DNA of 64,000 nucleotides, taken from assembly GCF_000378965.1 (NCBI RefSeq), contig NZ_KB900536.1, forward strand, positions 2,667,407-2,731,406, written 5' to 3'. Below are positions 34,496 to 42,465 of the stretch, piece by piece; position 1 is the stretch's first letter, and every line of letters begins with the position of its first letter. This DNA comes from Thioalkalivibrio thiocyanodenitrificans ARhD 1. Its GTDB lineage: Bacteria > Pseudomonadota > Gammaproteobacteria > Ectothiorhodospirales > Ectothiorhodospiraceae. The notes beneath the pieces are model-generated. The model searched no databases. It saw only the letters and a program-made list of their open reading frames with translations, and was not told the origin of the DNA. A program made the position numbers and the translations under genes.

Positions 34496-34859
34496 GGTGT
34501 TTGTCCCTTGTCAGTTGTCCGTGGTCAGTAGTTGGTCGCATTGGCGCGCCGGCGGATGCGTTGATGCTTGCTTTACCCGCGCCGATGGCTATACTGCCAG
34601 CCAGTCATGTCCATGTGCCCGACACGCTGCCGCTCCAGCGGATACCCGTGCTCGATTGGCCGACTGATGGTGTGTCGCCCGTGCCCTGCCGCGCGATACA
34701 CTATGGCCACACCGTGACCAAAGGTCCTTTGGGGGATGGCAATCACAGGCTTTGGGTATTGCGCGAAATAACTTGCGCAACCCCGTGAAATATCCTACTT
34801 TTCTGTCATGGCGCGTCTCTCCTGACGCGCATTTTTCGTACCCGAGAGGTGCCCGCTGC
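34496..34859 (+). promoter_or_regulatory. structured leader region with palindrome, hairpin and terminator-like hairpin upstream of an exported-protein gene
   Basis: About 360 bases without a clear gene. Three structures occur in order: CCAAAGG-T-CCTTTGG palindrome (34718-34732), a hairpin TTGCGC/GCGCAA (34759-34764 with 34775-34780), and GCGCGTC/GACGCGC followed by ATTTTT (34811-34836). The last is a terminator shape just 24 bases before the start codon of the next gene. This may be an attenuator or the end of a small RNA. No known riboswitch class is recognised. Confidence 0.5.
34811..34836 (+). terminator. terminator-like hairpin in the leader of the 34860 gene
   Basis: Stem GCGCGTC (34811-34817), loop TCTCCT, GACGCGC (34824-34830), then A and TTTTT. 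It ends just before the ribosome binding site (GAGAGGT at about 34843), so it must be bypassed to express the downstream gene from upstream promoters. Confidence 0.6.
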
Positions 34860-35675
34860 ATGAATACCGAACCCTCCGCCTTCCGCAAGCTCCTCCTGCC
34901 GGCCGTCGCCCTGGCCGCTCTGGTGCCGGTTACGGCCGCTGCCTACACCCTCGTGATCAATGAGGACGGTAACGAGGTGCAGTGCACCACCAGTGGCGAC
35001 GTGGTCTTTAGCGGTAACCAGATACGCGTGAACGTGGCGTCCGGATGTTTGTCTACCGAACCTACTGAACCCACCGAACCGCCACCGGAAGAGCCGCCGG
35101 AAGAAGAGGAGCCGCCCCCGCCATCGACCGGTGGTGATGATCCCGGGACCGGTCTGTGGAAGCCGCAAAGCCATATCTATGTCTTCGATCGCAGTCGCCA
35201 GAGCAGCGACAATCACGTACCCGGTTGCATTCCTACCGAGTATCAGCAATGCCAGTGGGCTCAAGACAGCCAGTATGTATCGGTCAAGGCTGGTGAGGTC
35301 TGGTCCATGCGCATTCCGTTTTCATTGGATGCCAGTGGGAGCTACCTGAGCATGCCGTTAGCCCGCGGAGAGGCGGGCGAGAACAGTACGCTGAGCCGAT
35401 TCGACGTGGCGATCACAAAGACGCCGGGCGCCTTCAATACATCCGACTCGGCTTGTCGTCGTACCAACGTAAGCACATATAGCTTTAGCTTCAAGGATGC
35501 GATCGCCGGCGCCGCTCTGTGGGGCGGATGTCCCCTGGACCGGAACACAATGTATTACTTCAATGTGCGGCCGGCAGCGGGCACGGAGTCTGCTACCCGG
35601 TGTGGCACCAATAACAACACTCATTGCCGGTTCCGCATCATCAACCGCTTCTCCACCAGCAACTTCTCCGACTAA
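34860..35675 (+). CDS. exported protein with Pro/Glu-rich linker, unknown function
   Basis: 271 residues. Signal peptide (LLLPAVALAALVPVTAAA) with cleavage near AAA/Y. A short N-terminal domain (YTLVINEDGNEVQCTTSGDV) is followed by a low-complexity linker of Pro, Glu and Thr (TEPTEPTEPPPEEPPEEEEP, about residues 65-90) and a C-terminal domain with several Cys (CIPTEYQQCQW, CRRTN, GGCPLDR, RCGTNNNTHCRF) that probably forms disulfides. The linker-plus-globular arrangement is common in type II secretion substrates. GAGAGG precedes the ATG. A terminator closes the gene. No enzymatic motif is seen. Confidence 0.8.
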   Translation: MNTEPSAFRKLLLPAVALAALVPVTAAAYTLVINEDGNEVQCTTSGDVVFSGNQIRVNVASGCLSTEPTEPTEPPPEEPPEEEEPPPPSTGGDDPGTGLWKPQSHIYVFDRSRQSSDNHVPGCIPTEYQQCQWAQDSQYVSVKAGEVWSMRIPFSLDASGSYLSMPLARGEAGENSTLSRFDVAITKTPGAFNTSDSACRRTNVSTYSFSFKDAIAGAALWGGCPLDRNTMYYFNVRPAAGTESATRCGTNNNTHCRFRIINRFSTSNFSD

Positions 35676-35701
35676 GTTGTTGATGTCGACACCGTGATTC
35701 G

Positions 35702-35732
35702 AAAGGCCGGACACATGTCCGGCCTTTTTTTC
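35702..35732 (+). terminator. intrinsic terminator
   Basis: AAAGGCCGGAC (35702-35712), loop ACAT, GTCCGGCCTTT (35717-35727), followed by further T residues (eight T in a row). It ends the exported-protein gene at 35675. Confidence 0.95.
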
Positions 35733-35997
35733 CTGTGGCGCCCAGGACGCCGCGCCCTCTCCGCTGTGTGCGACGGCGCCGGAGAGCTGCCCGGCGCCTG
35801 CCATCCCGTGGCACCCCACCGCCTACCCTCATCGGCTCAAAACCGGCGGCAGGCTTTTGTTCCTGCCAGCGCGCCGATAGAATAGCAAGCGGTCAGCACC
35901 GCCACCGTTGGTTGACCTGGCTGCCCGGCCTGCCCAGGAACCTCTGACAGGTTCGCGGCATGTCAAACCTCTTTGCTCCGAGGACCCCGTCGATCCC

Positions 35998-36912
35998 ATG
36001 CCAAGAAACATTTTCTCGCTCCTGATTCTGCTCTTGTCCACTTTCCCCGGTGTGAACGCTTCGCAATCCGTGTCGGATGCCCATGTGGTCATTGTAGGCC
36101 CCGGCGTCGAGATTACCGCGGAGCATGTGGCGCTAGAACTGCGTACCTTTGCCCCGGGGCAGCAAAGGCAGATCGTCAATGACGCCGACATGTTCCACCA
36201 GATGGTCAACACGCTTTACCGCCGTGCTCGCATGGCCGTGGAGGCCGAGGAACGTGGACTCGATGACGATCCGCTGATGCGGTACCGTATCGAGCGCGCC
36301 CGGCGCGACCTGCTGGTGGATGCCGCGCGCAACGCCTTCATTGAAACCCTGGAAATGCCGGATTTCACGGAACTGGCTCACGAGCGTTACCGCGCCAACA
36401 GGGACCAGCACAGAGTTGCCGAGCGCGTCCACGCCCGGCACATCCTGCTCTCCGTGCAGGAGGAGGACGGCAAGGCCGAGCGCGTTGCACAGGCCGACGC
36501 TCTGATGGATCGTATCCGGGCGGGAAAAGACTTTGAAGATCTCGCCCGGGAGTACTCCGACGACGCGGGCAGCAGTGGCTCCGGGGGCGACCTCGGCTTC
36601 TTCGAGCGGGGCCGCATGGTACCTGCCTTCGAGGAAGCCGCCTTCGCCCTGCGTGAGCCCGGCGAGCTGGCCGGACCCGTGGAAACCCGCTTCGGCATTC
36701 ACATCATCCAGTTGGTTGAGTACCAGGACGCGCACACCCGGCCCTTCGAGGAGGTGCGCGAGGCGATCGAGGCCCGCATCCGCGCCAACTACGTGCGCTC
36801 CGAACTCACCGCGTGGACCCGCGAGGTGACCGATCCCGCCGCCGCCACCGTCGACAACGACGCCCTGGAGGGGCTGCTGGACGACGCACGCCGCCGGCTG
36901 AACACCGACTAG
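35998..36912 (+). CDS. periplasmic parvulin-type peptidyl-prolyl isomerase/chaperone (SurA/PrsA-like)
   Basis: 304 residues. Signal peptide IFSLLILLLSTFPGVNA. A helical chaperone region (about 40-150) precedes the parvulin domain, which shows VHARHILLSVQEEDGKAE, FEDLAREYSDDAGSSGSGGD, LGFFERGRMVPAFEEAAF and ETRFGIHIIQLVEY, the complete signature. The protein catalyses proline isomerisation in periplasmic or secreted proteins. It sits between two exported proteins and a glycan locus, so it may help fold secretion substrates or glycan enzymes. Start at 35998 chosen for the signal peptide. Confidence 0.92.
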   Translation: MPRNIFSLLILLLSTFPGVNASQSVSDAHVVIVGPGVEITAEHVALELRTFAPGQQRQIVNDADMFHQMVNTLYRRARMAVEAEERGLDDDPLMRYRIERARRDLLVDAARNAFIETLEMPDFTELAHERYRANRDQHRVAERVHARHILLSVQEEDGKAERVAQADALMDRIRAGKDFEDLAREYSDDAGSSGSGGDLGFFERGRMVPAFEEAAFALREPGELAGPVETRFGIHIIQLVEYQDAHTRPFEEVREAIEARIRANYVRSELTAWTREVTDPAAATVDNDALEGLLDDARRRLNTD

Positions 36913-37009
36913 GCACACGGCTCGGGGCCGGCGCGCCGGCTCCCGGGAGCGCCCGGCGCCTGCGCACGCCGCCGGGACGAAGGACAGGACACACCAGGAG
37001 CCGCTACCG

Positions 37010-38815
37010 ATGCAGGGCACCGGGATCAACTTTTCATACACGGTGCCCGGCAGCGGACAGGCGCCGCCGCCCCTGCTCATCCTGGACGGGCTTCGCCTGT
37101 CCGACGCCGGCCCGCACTCCATGCTGCTTCGAACCACGGACGGCAGCGTAGCGACGCTGCTGGCCCGCCCGCTGGCCCGGGGGCTGGAAGTCTGCCGGCG
37201 CTTCGCCACCCTGGACCAGCACGCCGACCTGCTGGCCCGCCGGCTGGGGGCGTCGGACCGCGCCGAGGTGCGCCGCTCCCTGGAGGCGCTGCACGGGCGT
37301 GGCCATTTCATCGATGCGTCCGCCTTCCTGTCGCGGCTGGACGCCGGCGCGGACGTGCCGGCGTCATCCCCGCTGCCCGTCTACGTGCGCACCTGCGGCC
37401 GCCCGGACGATCTGGTCCGGCTGCTGGATGCGCTGCACGGCGCCTGCGCCGCCGGTCAGACGGTGGCGGTGATCGACGACTCAGCCGACACGGACACGGA
37501 ACGCGCCAATCAGGACGCCTGCCGGGCCGCCGCCGCGCGGGGTCTCGACGTGGGCTACGCGGGCCGCCATGGACTTGACCCGGTCCTGAGCGAGGTCGCC
37601 GGGGATGACCCGGACGACGCCGCCATCCTGCGCTGGCTGCTCGCCCCCGAGCGCGGTCCGGGGGAGGGTTCCTACGGCGCGGCACTGAACCGGGTGCTGC
37701 TGCTCTCGGCGGGCCGCCGGGCACTGCTGCTGGATGATGATGCGGCCCTGACGCCGTTGCGCCCGGCCCACGTGACCCCCGGCCCGCTGTCTCTTTCCTC
37801 GCGCCCCTACGACAACCGCTATTACCCGGCGGACCATCCCCACGACGAGTGCCGGGCATTGCCCTTGAGCGCGTTCGAGGAGCACGCCCGGTTGCTCGGG
37901 CAGGGCGTGGGCGCCGTGCTCGCCAACGAGACGCCCGAGGCGCGTCTCACGGCCCTCCGGGAAACGGAGCCCGGCCTGCCGGACCGGCTGAACGCGCATG
38001 CGGCGGTGAAGCTGTCCGTCAACGGCGTGGTGGGCGACAGCGGCGCGCCGTCCAATCTGCAGCTCTTTCTGACGGCGCCGGAGAACCTGGGCCCCGCGCT
38101 GGCCTCCGAGGCGCGCTACGAGGCGCTGGTGACCGGCCATACCGTTTGGCGCGGCAGGGCGGGCCTGAACCTCTCGCCGGTGTGCATCCTCACCCTGACC
38201 ACCCTGGCGGGTGTCGACAACCGCACCCTCGTGCCGCCCGTGCTGCCCCTGGGGCGGGGCGAGGACTACCTCTTCGGCGCCGCGCTGGAGTTCCTCTATC
38301 CGGAGATGTTTGTCGCCGAACTGCCGTGGAGCCTGCTGCATTCGCCGGGTCGCGGCCGGCGCTACGACCGCGGCCTGTTCGACCGGCCGGTCACGCCCGG
38401 CGGGTCGCAGATCCTCGCCGAGGCGATCCGGGCGGAGGCGCCGCGCTGCCGGGCGCGGGCGCCGGAGGCGCGCCTCGCGCACCTCGGCGAACTGGTGTCC
38501 GGCTGGGCGCGGCTGGACGACGACGCCCTGGGTGCGATGTTCGAGGAGCTGGTCGTCGCGTCACGTTCGGCCCTGCTGGGGCGGCTGGACGAGAGTCTGC
38601 GCCGCCATGCCGATTCGCCGGAGTTCGTGCGCGCGGATCTGCGCAAACTGATCGAGCGGAACAACGACTTCCGTCCCGAAACGCTGCGCCCCGCCCGCCT
38701 CGATGATCTGCGGCTTGCCTGGGGCCGGTACGGACGCGCCCTGGCGCTGTGGCCCCGTCTCTGGGCGCGTCTGCGTGTTCAGGGTGCCGGTGATCGAGTA
38801 TTATCCCGGGGCTGA
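37010..38815 (+). CDS. large protein with putative GT-A glycosyltransferase domain and N-terminal winged-helix-like segment
   Basis: 601 residues, no signal peptide. AGGAGCC precedes the ATG. Residues 1-105 read like a small helical or winged-helix module (ATLDQHADLLARRLGASD, VRRSLEALHGRGHFIDA), vaguely PqqD-like. From about 122 a GT-A-like fold is suggested: PVYVRTCGRPDDLVRLLDAL, then YGAALNRVLLLSAGRRALLL leading into DDDA (DXD-type metal site, near residue 243), and later LGRGEDYLFGAALEFLYPEM near 415. The C-terminal third is helical. It immediately precedes the Wzm/Wzt exporter genes, so a glycan role is likely. The substrate and family are not recognised. Confidence 0.7.
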   Translation: MQGTGINFSYTVPGSGQAPPPLLILDGLRLSDAGPHSMLLRTTDGSVATLLARPLARGLEVCRRFATLDQHADLLARRLGASDRAEVRRSLEALHGRGHFIDASAFLSRLDAGADVPASSPLPVYVRTCGRPDDLVRLLDALHGACAAGQTVAVIDDSADTDTERANQDACRAAAARGLDVGYAGRHGLDPVLSEVAGDDPDDAAILRWLLAPERGPGEGSYGAALNRVLLLSAGRRALLLDDDAALTPLRPAHVTPGPLSLSSRPYDNRYYPADHPHDECRALPLSAFEEHARLLGQGVGAVLANETPEARLTALRETEPGLPDRLNAHAAVKLSVNGVVGDSGAPSNLQLFLTAPENLGPALASEARYEALVTGHTVWRGRAGLNLSPVCILTLTTLAGVDNRTLVPPVLPLGRGEDYLFGAALEFLYPEMFVAELPWSLLHSPGRGRRYDRGLFDRPVTPGGSQILAEAIRAEAPRCRARAPEARLAHLGELVSGWARLDDDALGAMFEELVVASRSALLGRLDESLRRHADSPEFVRADLRKLIERNNDFRPETLRPARLDDLRLAWGRYGRALALWPRLWARLRVQGAGDRVLSRG

Positions 38816-38845
38816 TTCCCTGACCCCGCTTCTCCAGGCGTGAAT

Positions 38846-39658
38846 ATGCCCCTGCCTTCCCCCGTGAATGCCGTCGCCCTCCTGTGGATCCACAGGCGCT
38901 TCGTCTGGTCGCTGACCCTGACCGGCGTGTCATCACGGTACCGTACCTCCTGGTTCGGGCTGTTCTGGCCGGTCATTCACCCCGTGCTCCTGATCGGCGT
39001 GTTCACGTTCGTGTTCGCCTACGTCATGCCGCTGCGGTGGGTGTCGGAGGAGTCCGGCGGCGTCGGCTTCCCGCTGTTCCTGTACTCCGGCTTTCTCGTG
39101 TTCACCTTCTTCGCCGACGTCGTTTCGCGCGCGCCCACGCTGGTGCTGGAGAACACCAACCTGGTCAAGAAGGTGGTCTTCCCGCTGGAGGTGCTGGCCA
39201 TGGTGTCCGCCTGCACGTCGCTGCTGTTCTTCGCCGTCAACCTGGGCGTGTTCTCGGTGTTCCTGGCGCTGCTCGGGCCGGGCCTGCCGTGGTTCACCCC
39301 CGTGCTGCTGGGGCTGTTCATCCCGTTCGCCCTGTTCCTGATCGGCGTGGCCTGGTTCCTCTCCGCGCTGACCGTCTATGTGCGCGACGTGACCCACGTG
39401 ATCGGCATCTTCGTTACGGCGATGATGTTCTTCTCGCCGGTGTTCTATCCGCTCTCGTCCGCGCCGGAACCGGTGCGGGCCGCCCTGTCCCTGAGCCCCC
39501 TGACCATCGTCATCGAGGGGATCCGCGCGGTGGCCTTCGACCATGTCCTGCCGGACGGCGGCGACATGCTGATCCTGTGGATCGGCTCGCTGGCGGTGTT
39601 CTACCTTGGCTACCTGTGGTTCCAGCGCGTGAAGGAGGGATTCTCGGATGTCCTCTGA
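38846..39658 (+). CDS. wzm: ABC-2 type polysaccharide export permease (Wzm family)
   Basis: 270 residues with six predicted membrane helices and the family features RYRTSWFGLFWPVIHPVLLI near the N-terminus and VTAMMFFSPVFYPLSSAPEP near the C-terminus. Together with the ATPase it moves lipid-linked polysaccharide or O-antigen across the inner membrane. Its end overlaps the ATPase gene by 11 bases. A GTG at 38840 is an alternative start two codons upstream. Confidence 0.92.
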   Translation: MPLPSPVNAVALLWIHRRFVWSLTLTGVSSRYRTSWFGLFWPVIHPVLLIGVFTFVFAYVMPLRWVSEESGGVGFPLFLYSGFLVFTFFADVVSRAPTLVLENTNLVKKVVFPLEVLAMVSACTSLLFFAVNLGVFSVFLALLGPGLPWFTPVLLGLFIPFALFLIGVAWFLSALTVYVRDVTHVIGIFVTAMMFFSPVFYPLSSAPEPVRAALSLSPLTIVIEGIRAVAFDHVLPDGGDMLILWIGSLAVFYLGYLWFQRVKEGFSDVL

Positions 39659-40883
39659 GCCGGTGCTCGCGGTCGAGGGCCTGACCAAGTGCTATCCGGC
39701 CCACGATCACCCCAAGCAGCGCCTGATGCAGCTCCTGCTCGGGCGGCGCGGCCCCGCGCCGACGCCTCGCTGCGCGCTTCGCGACGTCTCGTTCTCGCTC
39801 AGGCGCGGCGAGATCCTGGGCGTTATCGGCCCCAACGGCGCGGGCAAGTCGACCCTGCTGCAGCTCATCGCGGGCACGCTGCGGCCCACTGCGGGATCGG
39901 TGCACATCAACGGCCGGGTCACCGCGCTGCTGGAACTGGGCGCGGGCGTCGATCCGGAGATGACCGGCGTCGAGAACATCTTTCTCATGGGCACCACCTA
40001 CGGTCTTCCCCGCGAGGCGGTGGAGGAGCGCCTGGCGGAGATCATCCGCTTCTCGGAACTGGGCACGTTCATCGACAGCCCGGTCAAGACCTACTCCTCC
40101 GGCATGTTCGTGCGCCTGGCGTTCTCCGTGTCCACCGCCATGGAGCCGGATATCCTGATCGTCGACGAGGCGCTCTCGGTGGGCGACGTGGGTTTCCAGG
40201 CCAAGTGTCTCGACCGGCTGGAGCAGTTGATCGACGGAGGTTCCAGCATTCTGCTGGCGTCGCACGATCTGCAACTCATCAAGAACTACTGCACGGAGGC
40301 CATCTGCCTGGATCACGGAGAGATCGTCGCCAGCGGAAACCCGGAACCGGTGGTGGAGCGCTACTATTTCCTTATGCGTACCCGCAACCAGCAGGGCCAG
40401 GAAAGCCTGACCTGGTCCGCCCCCAACCCCGAGGCCGGGGTTCGTTTCGCCAGTGACCGCGGCGCCATTGAGTCAGTGGAGATCAAGCGTGCCGGCGAGA
40501 GCGTGTCGTTTCAGACGGGAGAAGAGGTGACTGTGTGCGTGCGTGGGCATTTGGAGCCGGCTCGCTGCGCCAGTCCGGCGGTTTCAGTCATGCTGCGCGA
40601 TGTGCGTGGCTACAATCTCTACGGGCTGACAGCCAGCGCGGACAAGAGTCAGGTGCGTATCTCCGATTCGGGGACCTTTGAGAGCCGTTTCCGGATTCCT
40701 CTGAATTTCGCCGTCGGCCATTATTCACTCACGGTCCGGCTCGAGGATCGGCGAACCGACCGGATCATGACCCTGCTTGATAAGCGTGTCGGCATCTGTG
40801 GGTTCTCGGTGGAAGCGCCTGAGCGCACCTTCCTGGGTTCCGTGAACCTGTTTGGCCAGGTACTTGAACCCGAGAACTTCTGA
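39648..40883 (+). CDS. wzt: ABC transporter ATP-binding protein for polysaccharide export (Wzt family, with C-terminal extension)
   Basis: 411 residues. ABC domain to about 250: Walker A IGPNGAGKST, signature YSSGMFVRLAF, Walker B ILIVDEALSVGD, and H-loop LLASHD. The extra C-terminal region of about 150 residues (FRIPLNFAVGHYSLTVRLED) is the Wzt_C jelly-roll module that in O8/O9a-type exporters recognises the modified non-reducing end of the glycan. That implies the exported polymer carries a terminating or capping group, in keeping with the methyltransferases and sulfotransferases nearby. Confidence 0.95.
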   Translation: MSSEPVLAVEGLTKCYPAHDHPKQRLMQLLLGRRGPAPTPRCALRDVSFSLRRGEILGVIGPNGAGKSTLLQLIAGTLRPTAGSVHINGRVTALLELGAGVDPEMTGVENIFLMGTTYGLPREAVEERLAEIIRFSELGTFIDSPVKTYSSGMFVRLAFSVSTAMEPDILIVDEALSVGDVGFQAKCLDRLEQLIDGGSSILLASHDLQLIKNYCTEAICLDHGEIVASGNPEPVVERYYFLMRTRNQQGQESLTWSAPNPEAGVRFASDRGAIESVEIKRAGESVSFQTGEEVTVCVRGHLEPARCASPAVSVMLRDVRGYNLYGLTASADKSQVRISDSGTFESRFRIPLNFAVGHYSLTVRLEDRRTDRIMTLLDKRVGICGFSVEAPERTFLGSVNLFGQVLEPENF

Positions 40884-41006
40884 GCACGTGGTGCAGCCGG
40901 CGAAAGCGGCCAGACATGGATCGGCGCACGGCGCCTGTCGCCCCCCGCGCCGGCCGGCCTGCTCGCGCCCCCGAAGCTCCGCTCCGTGTGCCGGCGGGGT
41001 GTGGCC

Positions 41007-42380
41007 ATGAGCCGGCCCGTGGCTGTCCTGCTCCTGGGGCCGCATCGCTGCGGGACATCCTGCATGACGCAGCTGATCCATCGGGCGGGATTCCATGTGG
41101 GACGCGATGTGCTCGGGCCCCATGCCTGCAATCTCAACGGCCTGTGGGAGAACGAGGCCGTGGTCGCGTTCAACGAACGGCTCTTGTCCGCCCGTGGCTC
41201 CATGTGGTGCGACCCCGCGCCCGTTTCGCTGGAGGGCGCCCTGAATCCGGGCTCGCCCGAGCGGACGGCCCTGGCCGATCTGTTGTCTGAACAGTATCCC
41301 GCGGACAGGGATGTCGTGCTCAAGGATCCGCGCGTCTGCCGTCTGGCGCCCCTCTACACCGGGGCTCTGGAAGACCTGGGCTACCGCGTGCGTATCGTGG
41401 TCGCCCTGCGTCACCCGGGCGAAAGCGCCGAGTCCCTGTACCGGCGTGACGGGATGCCCCGGGGCGTGGGCCACGCGCTCTGGGTCGGCCACATGCTCGC
41501 TGCCCTGGATGCAACGGCCGGCCTCGATGCCACGGTCATCTCGTATGACGAGCTATTGCACGGCGGGGAGGTGCCGGTGCGCAATCTGGCCTCCTGGCTG
41601 CTCGATGACCGCACGCCCTCCGCCGACCTGATCGATGCCCTGATGGCGTGCATAGACCCCTCGCTCTACCACAGCCGTTCCGAGCGGCAGCACGGCGAAG
41701 GAGCAGGGGGGGCGATTCAGCAACTTGCCCTGCACATCCACGAGGGGCTCGTTCGCCGGGGCGGAGCGCTCCCCGAGCCCGCTGAACTGCGTGTCTGGCG
41801 GGAACGCTACGGGCGGCTGGTGGCGGAGCATGGCTGGTCGCACCGGCCCCGTCAGCTTGTGCTCCATGATGCGCCGGACCTTTCCGGATCCACATTGTCC
41901 GATGTGCTTGATTGCGTCCAGGGTTCGTCATCGACCGGGGTTGTTCTCGTGCGTGACGGTGCCGAGGACGGCTCCGTTGACCGTCGAATCGAAGATGCGG
42001 CAACGGCCGGGCACCTGGCGCTCTTCTACAATCTTTGCGATCGCGGGGAGGCCGCCAGCCTCGTGCGCGGACTCTCACTTTGCGGAGGGCGCGGCGCGCT
42101 CCTCTTGCGGCGAAGCGCGTGGCGGCGCGTCTCGTTCTGGATCGATTGGCTTGAACGGGATGGCGCGGATGCCGGGCCGGTGGTTTCCTGGTATCCCAAG
42201 GACCGTCCCCCGGGGCGGGCCGAACCCGAGGCCCTGTATGTTCCGGGTTCCGTGGCGGGTCGGACAGACCCTTGGCCGCAAGTGGCGGAGGGCGCGGATG
42301 CCCTGAACGCCCTGATCCGGGCCGTGGAGGGTGCGGGTGCTCGCGTCATCCAGATTGACACCGGTCCCGGGGATGAATGA
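41007..42380 (+). CDS. sulfotransferase-family protein with additional C-terminal domain
   Basis: 457 residues. Residues about 5-20 (VAVLLLGPHRCGTSCMTQLI) form the PAPS 5'-phosphosulfate loop, and IVVALRHPGESAESLYRRDG near 130 is the 3'-phosphate region. The second half (from about 285) has strands and an ALLLRRSAWRRVSFWIDWLE segment that recalls a glycosyltransferase accessory domain; its identity is uncertain. Start chosen at ATG 41007 instead of 40986. It probably sulfates the glycan exported by the adjacent transporter. Confidence 0.8.
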   Translation: MSRPVAVLLLGPHRCGTSCMTQLIHRAGFHVGRDVLGPHACNLNGLWENEAVVAFNERLLSARGSMWCDPAPVSLEGALNPGSPERTALADLLSEQYPADRDVVLKDPRVCRLAPLYTGALEDLGYRVRIVVALRHPGESAESLYRRDGMPRGVGHALWVGHMLAALDATAGLDATVISYDELLHGGEVPVRNLASWLLDDRTPSADLIDALMACIDPSLYHSRSERQHGEGAGGAIQQLALHIHEGLVRRGGALPEPAELRVWRERYGRLVAEHGWSHRPRQLVLHDAPDLSGSTLSDVLDCVQGSSSTGVVLVRDGAEDGSVDRRIEDAATAGHLALFYNLCDRGEAASLVRGLSLCGGRGALLLRRSAWRRVSFWIDWLERDGADAGPVVSWYPKDRPPGRAEPEALYVPGSVAGRTDPWPQVAEGADALNALIRAVEGAGARVIQIDTGPGDE

Positions 42381-42465
42381 AGTCGGGCGGGCCGGCAGGG
42401 GAGATGACATCCAGGCAGCCTGGCCGGTCGACGGCGTGAGCGGATGAACGGCCAGGGATGAGGCC

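Noticed and set aside
34501-34788. 95-codon plus-strand frame in the leader region before 34860
   Set aside because: No ribosome binding site, no recognisable similarity, and it overlaps the palindrome and hairpin structures.
36913-37009. Possible promoter or regulatory RNA between the parvulin and GT-like genes
   Set aside because: Only GC-rich short hairpins without T-run or hexamers; nothing supportable.
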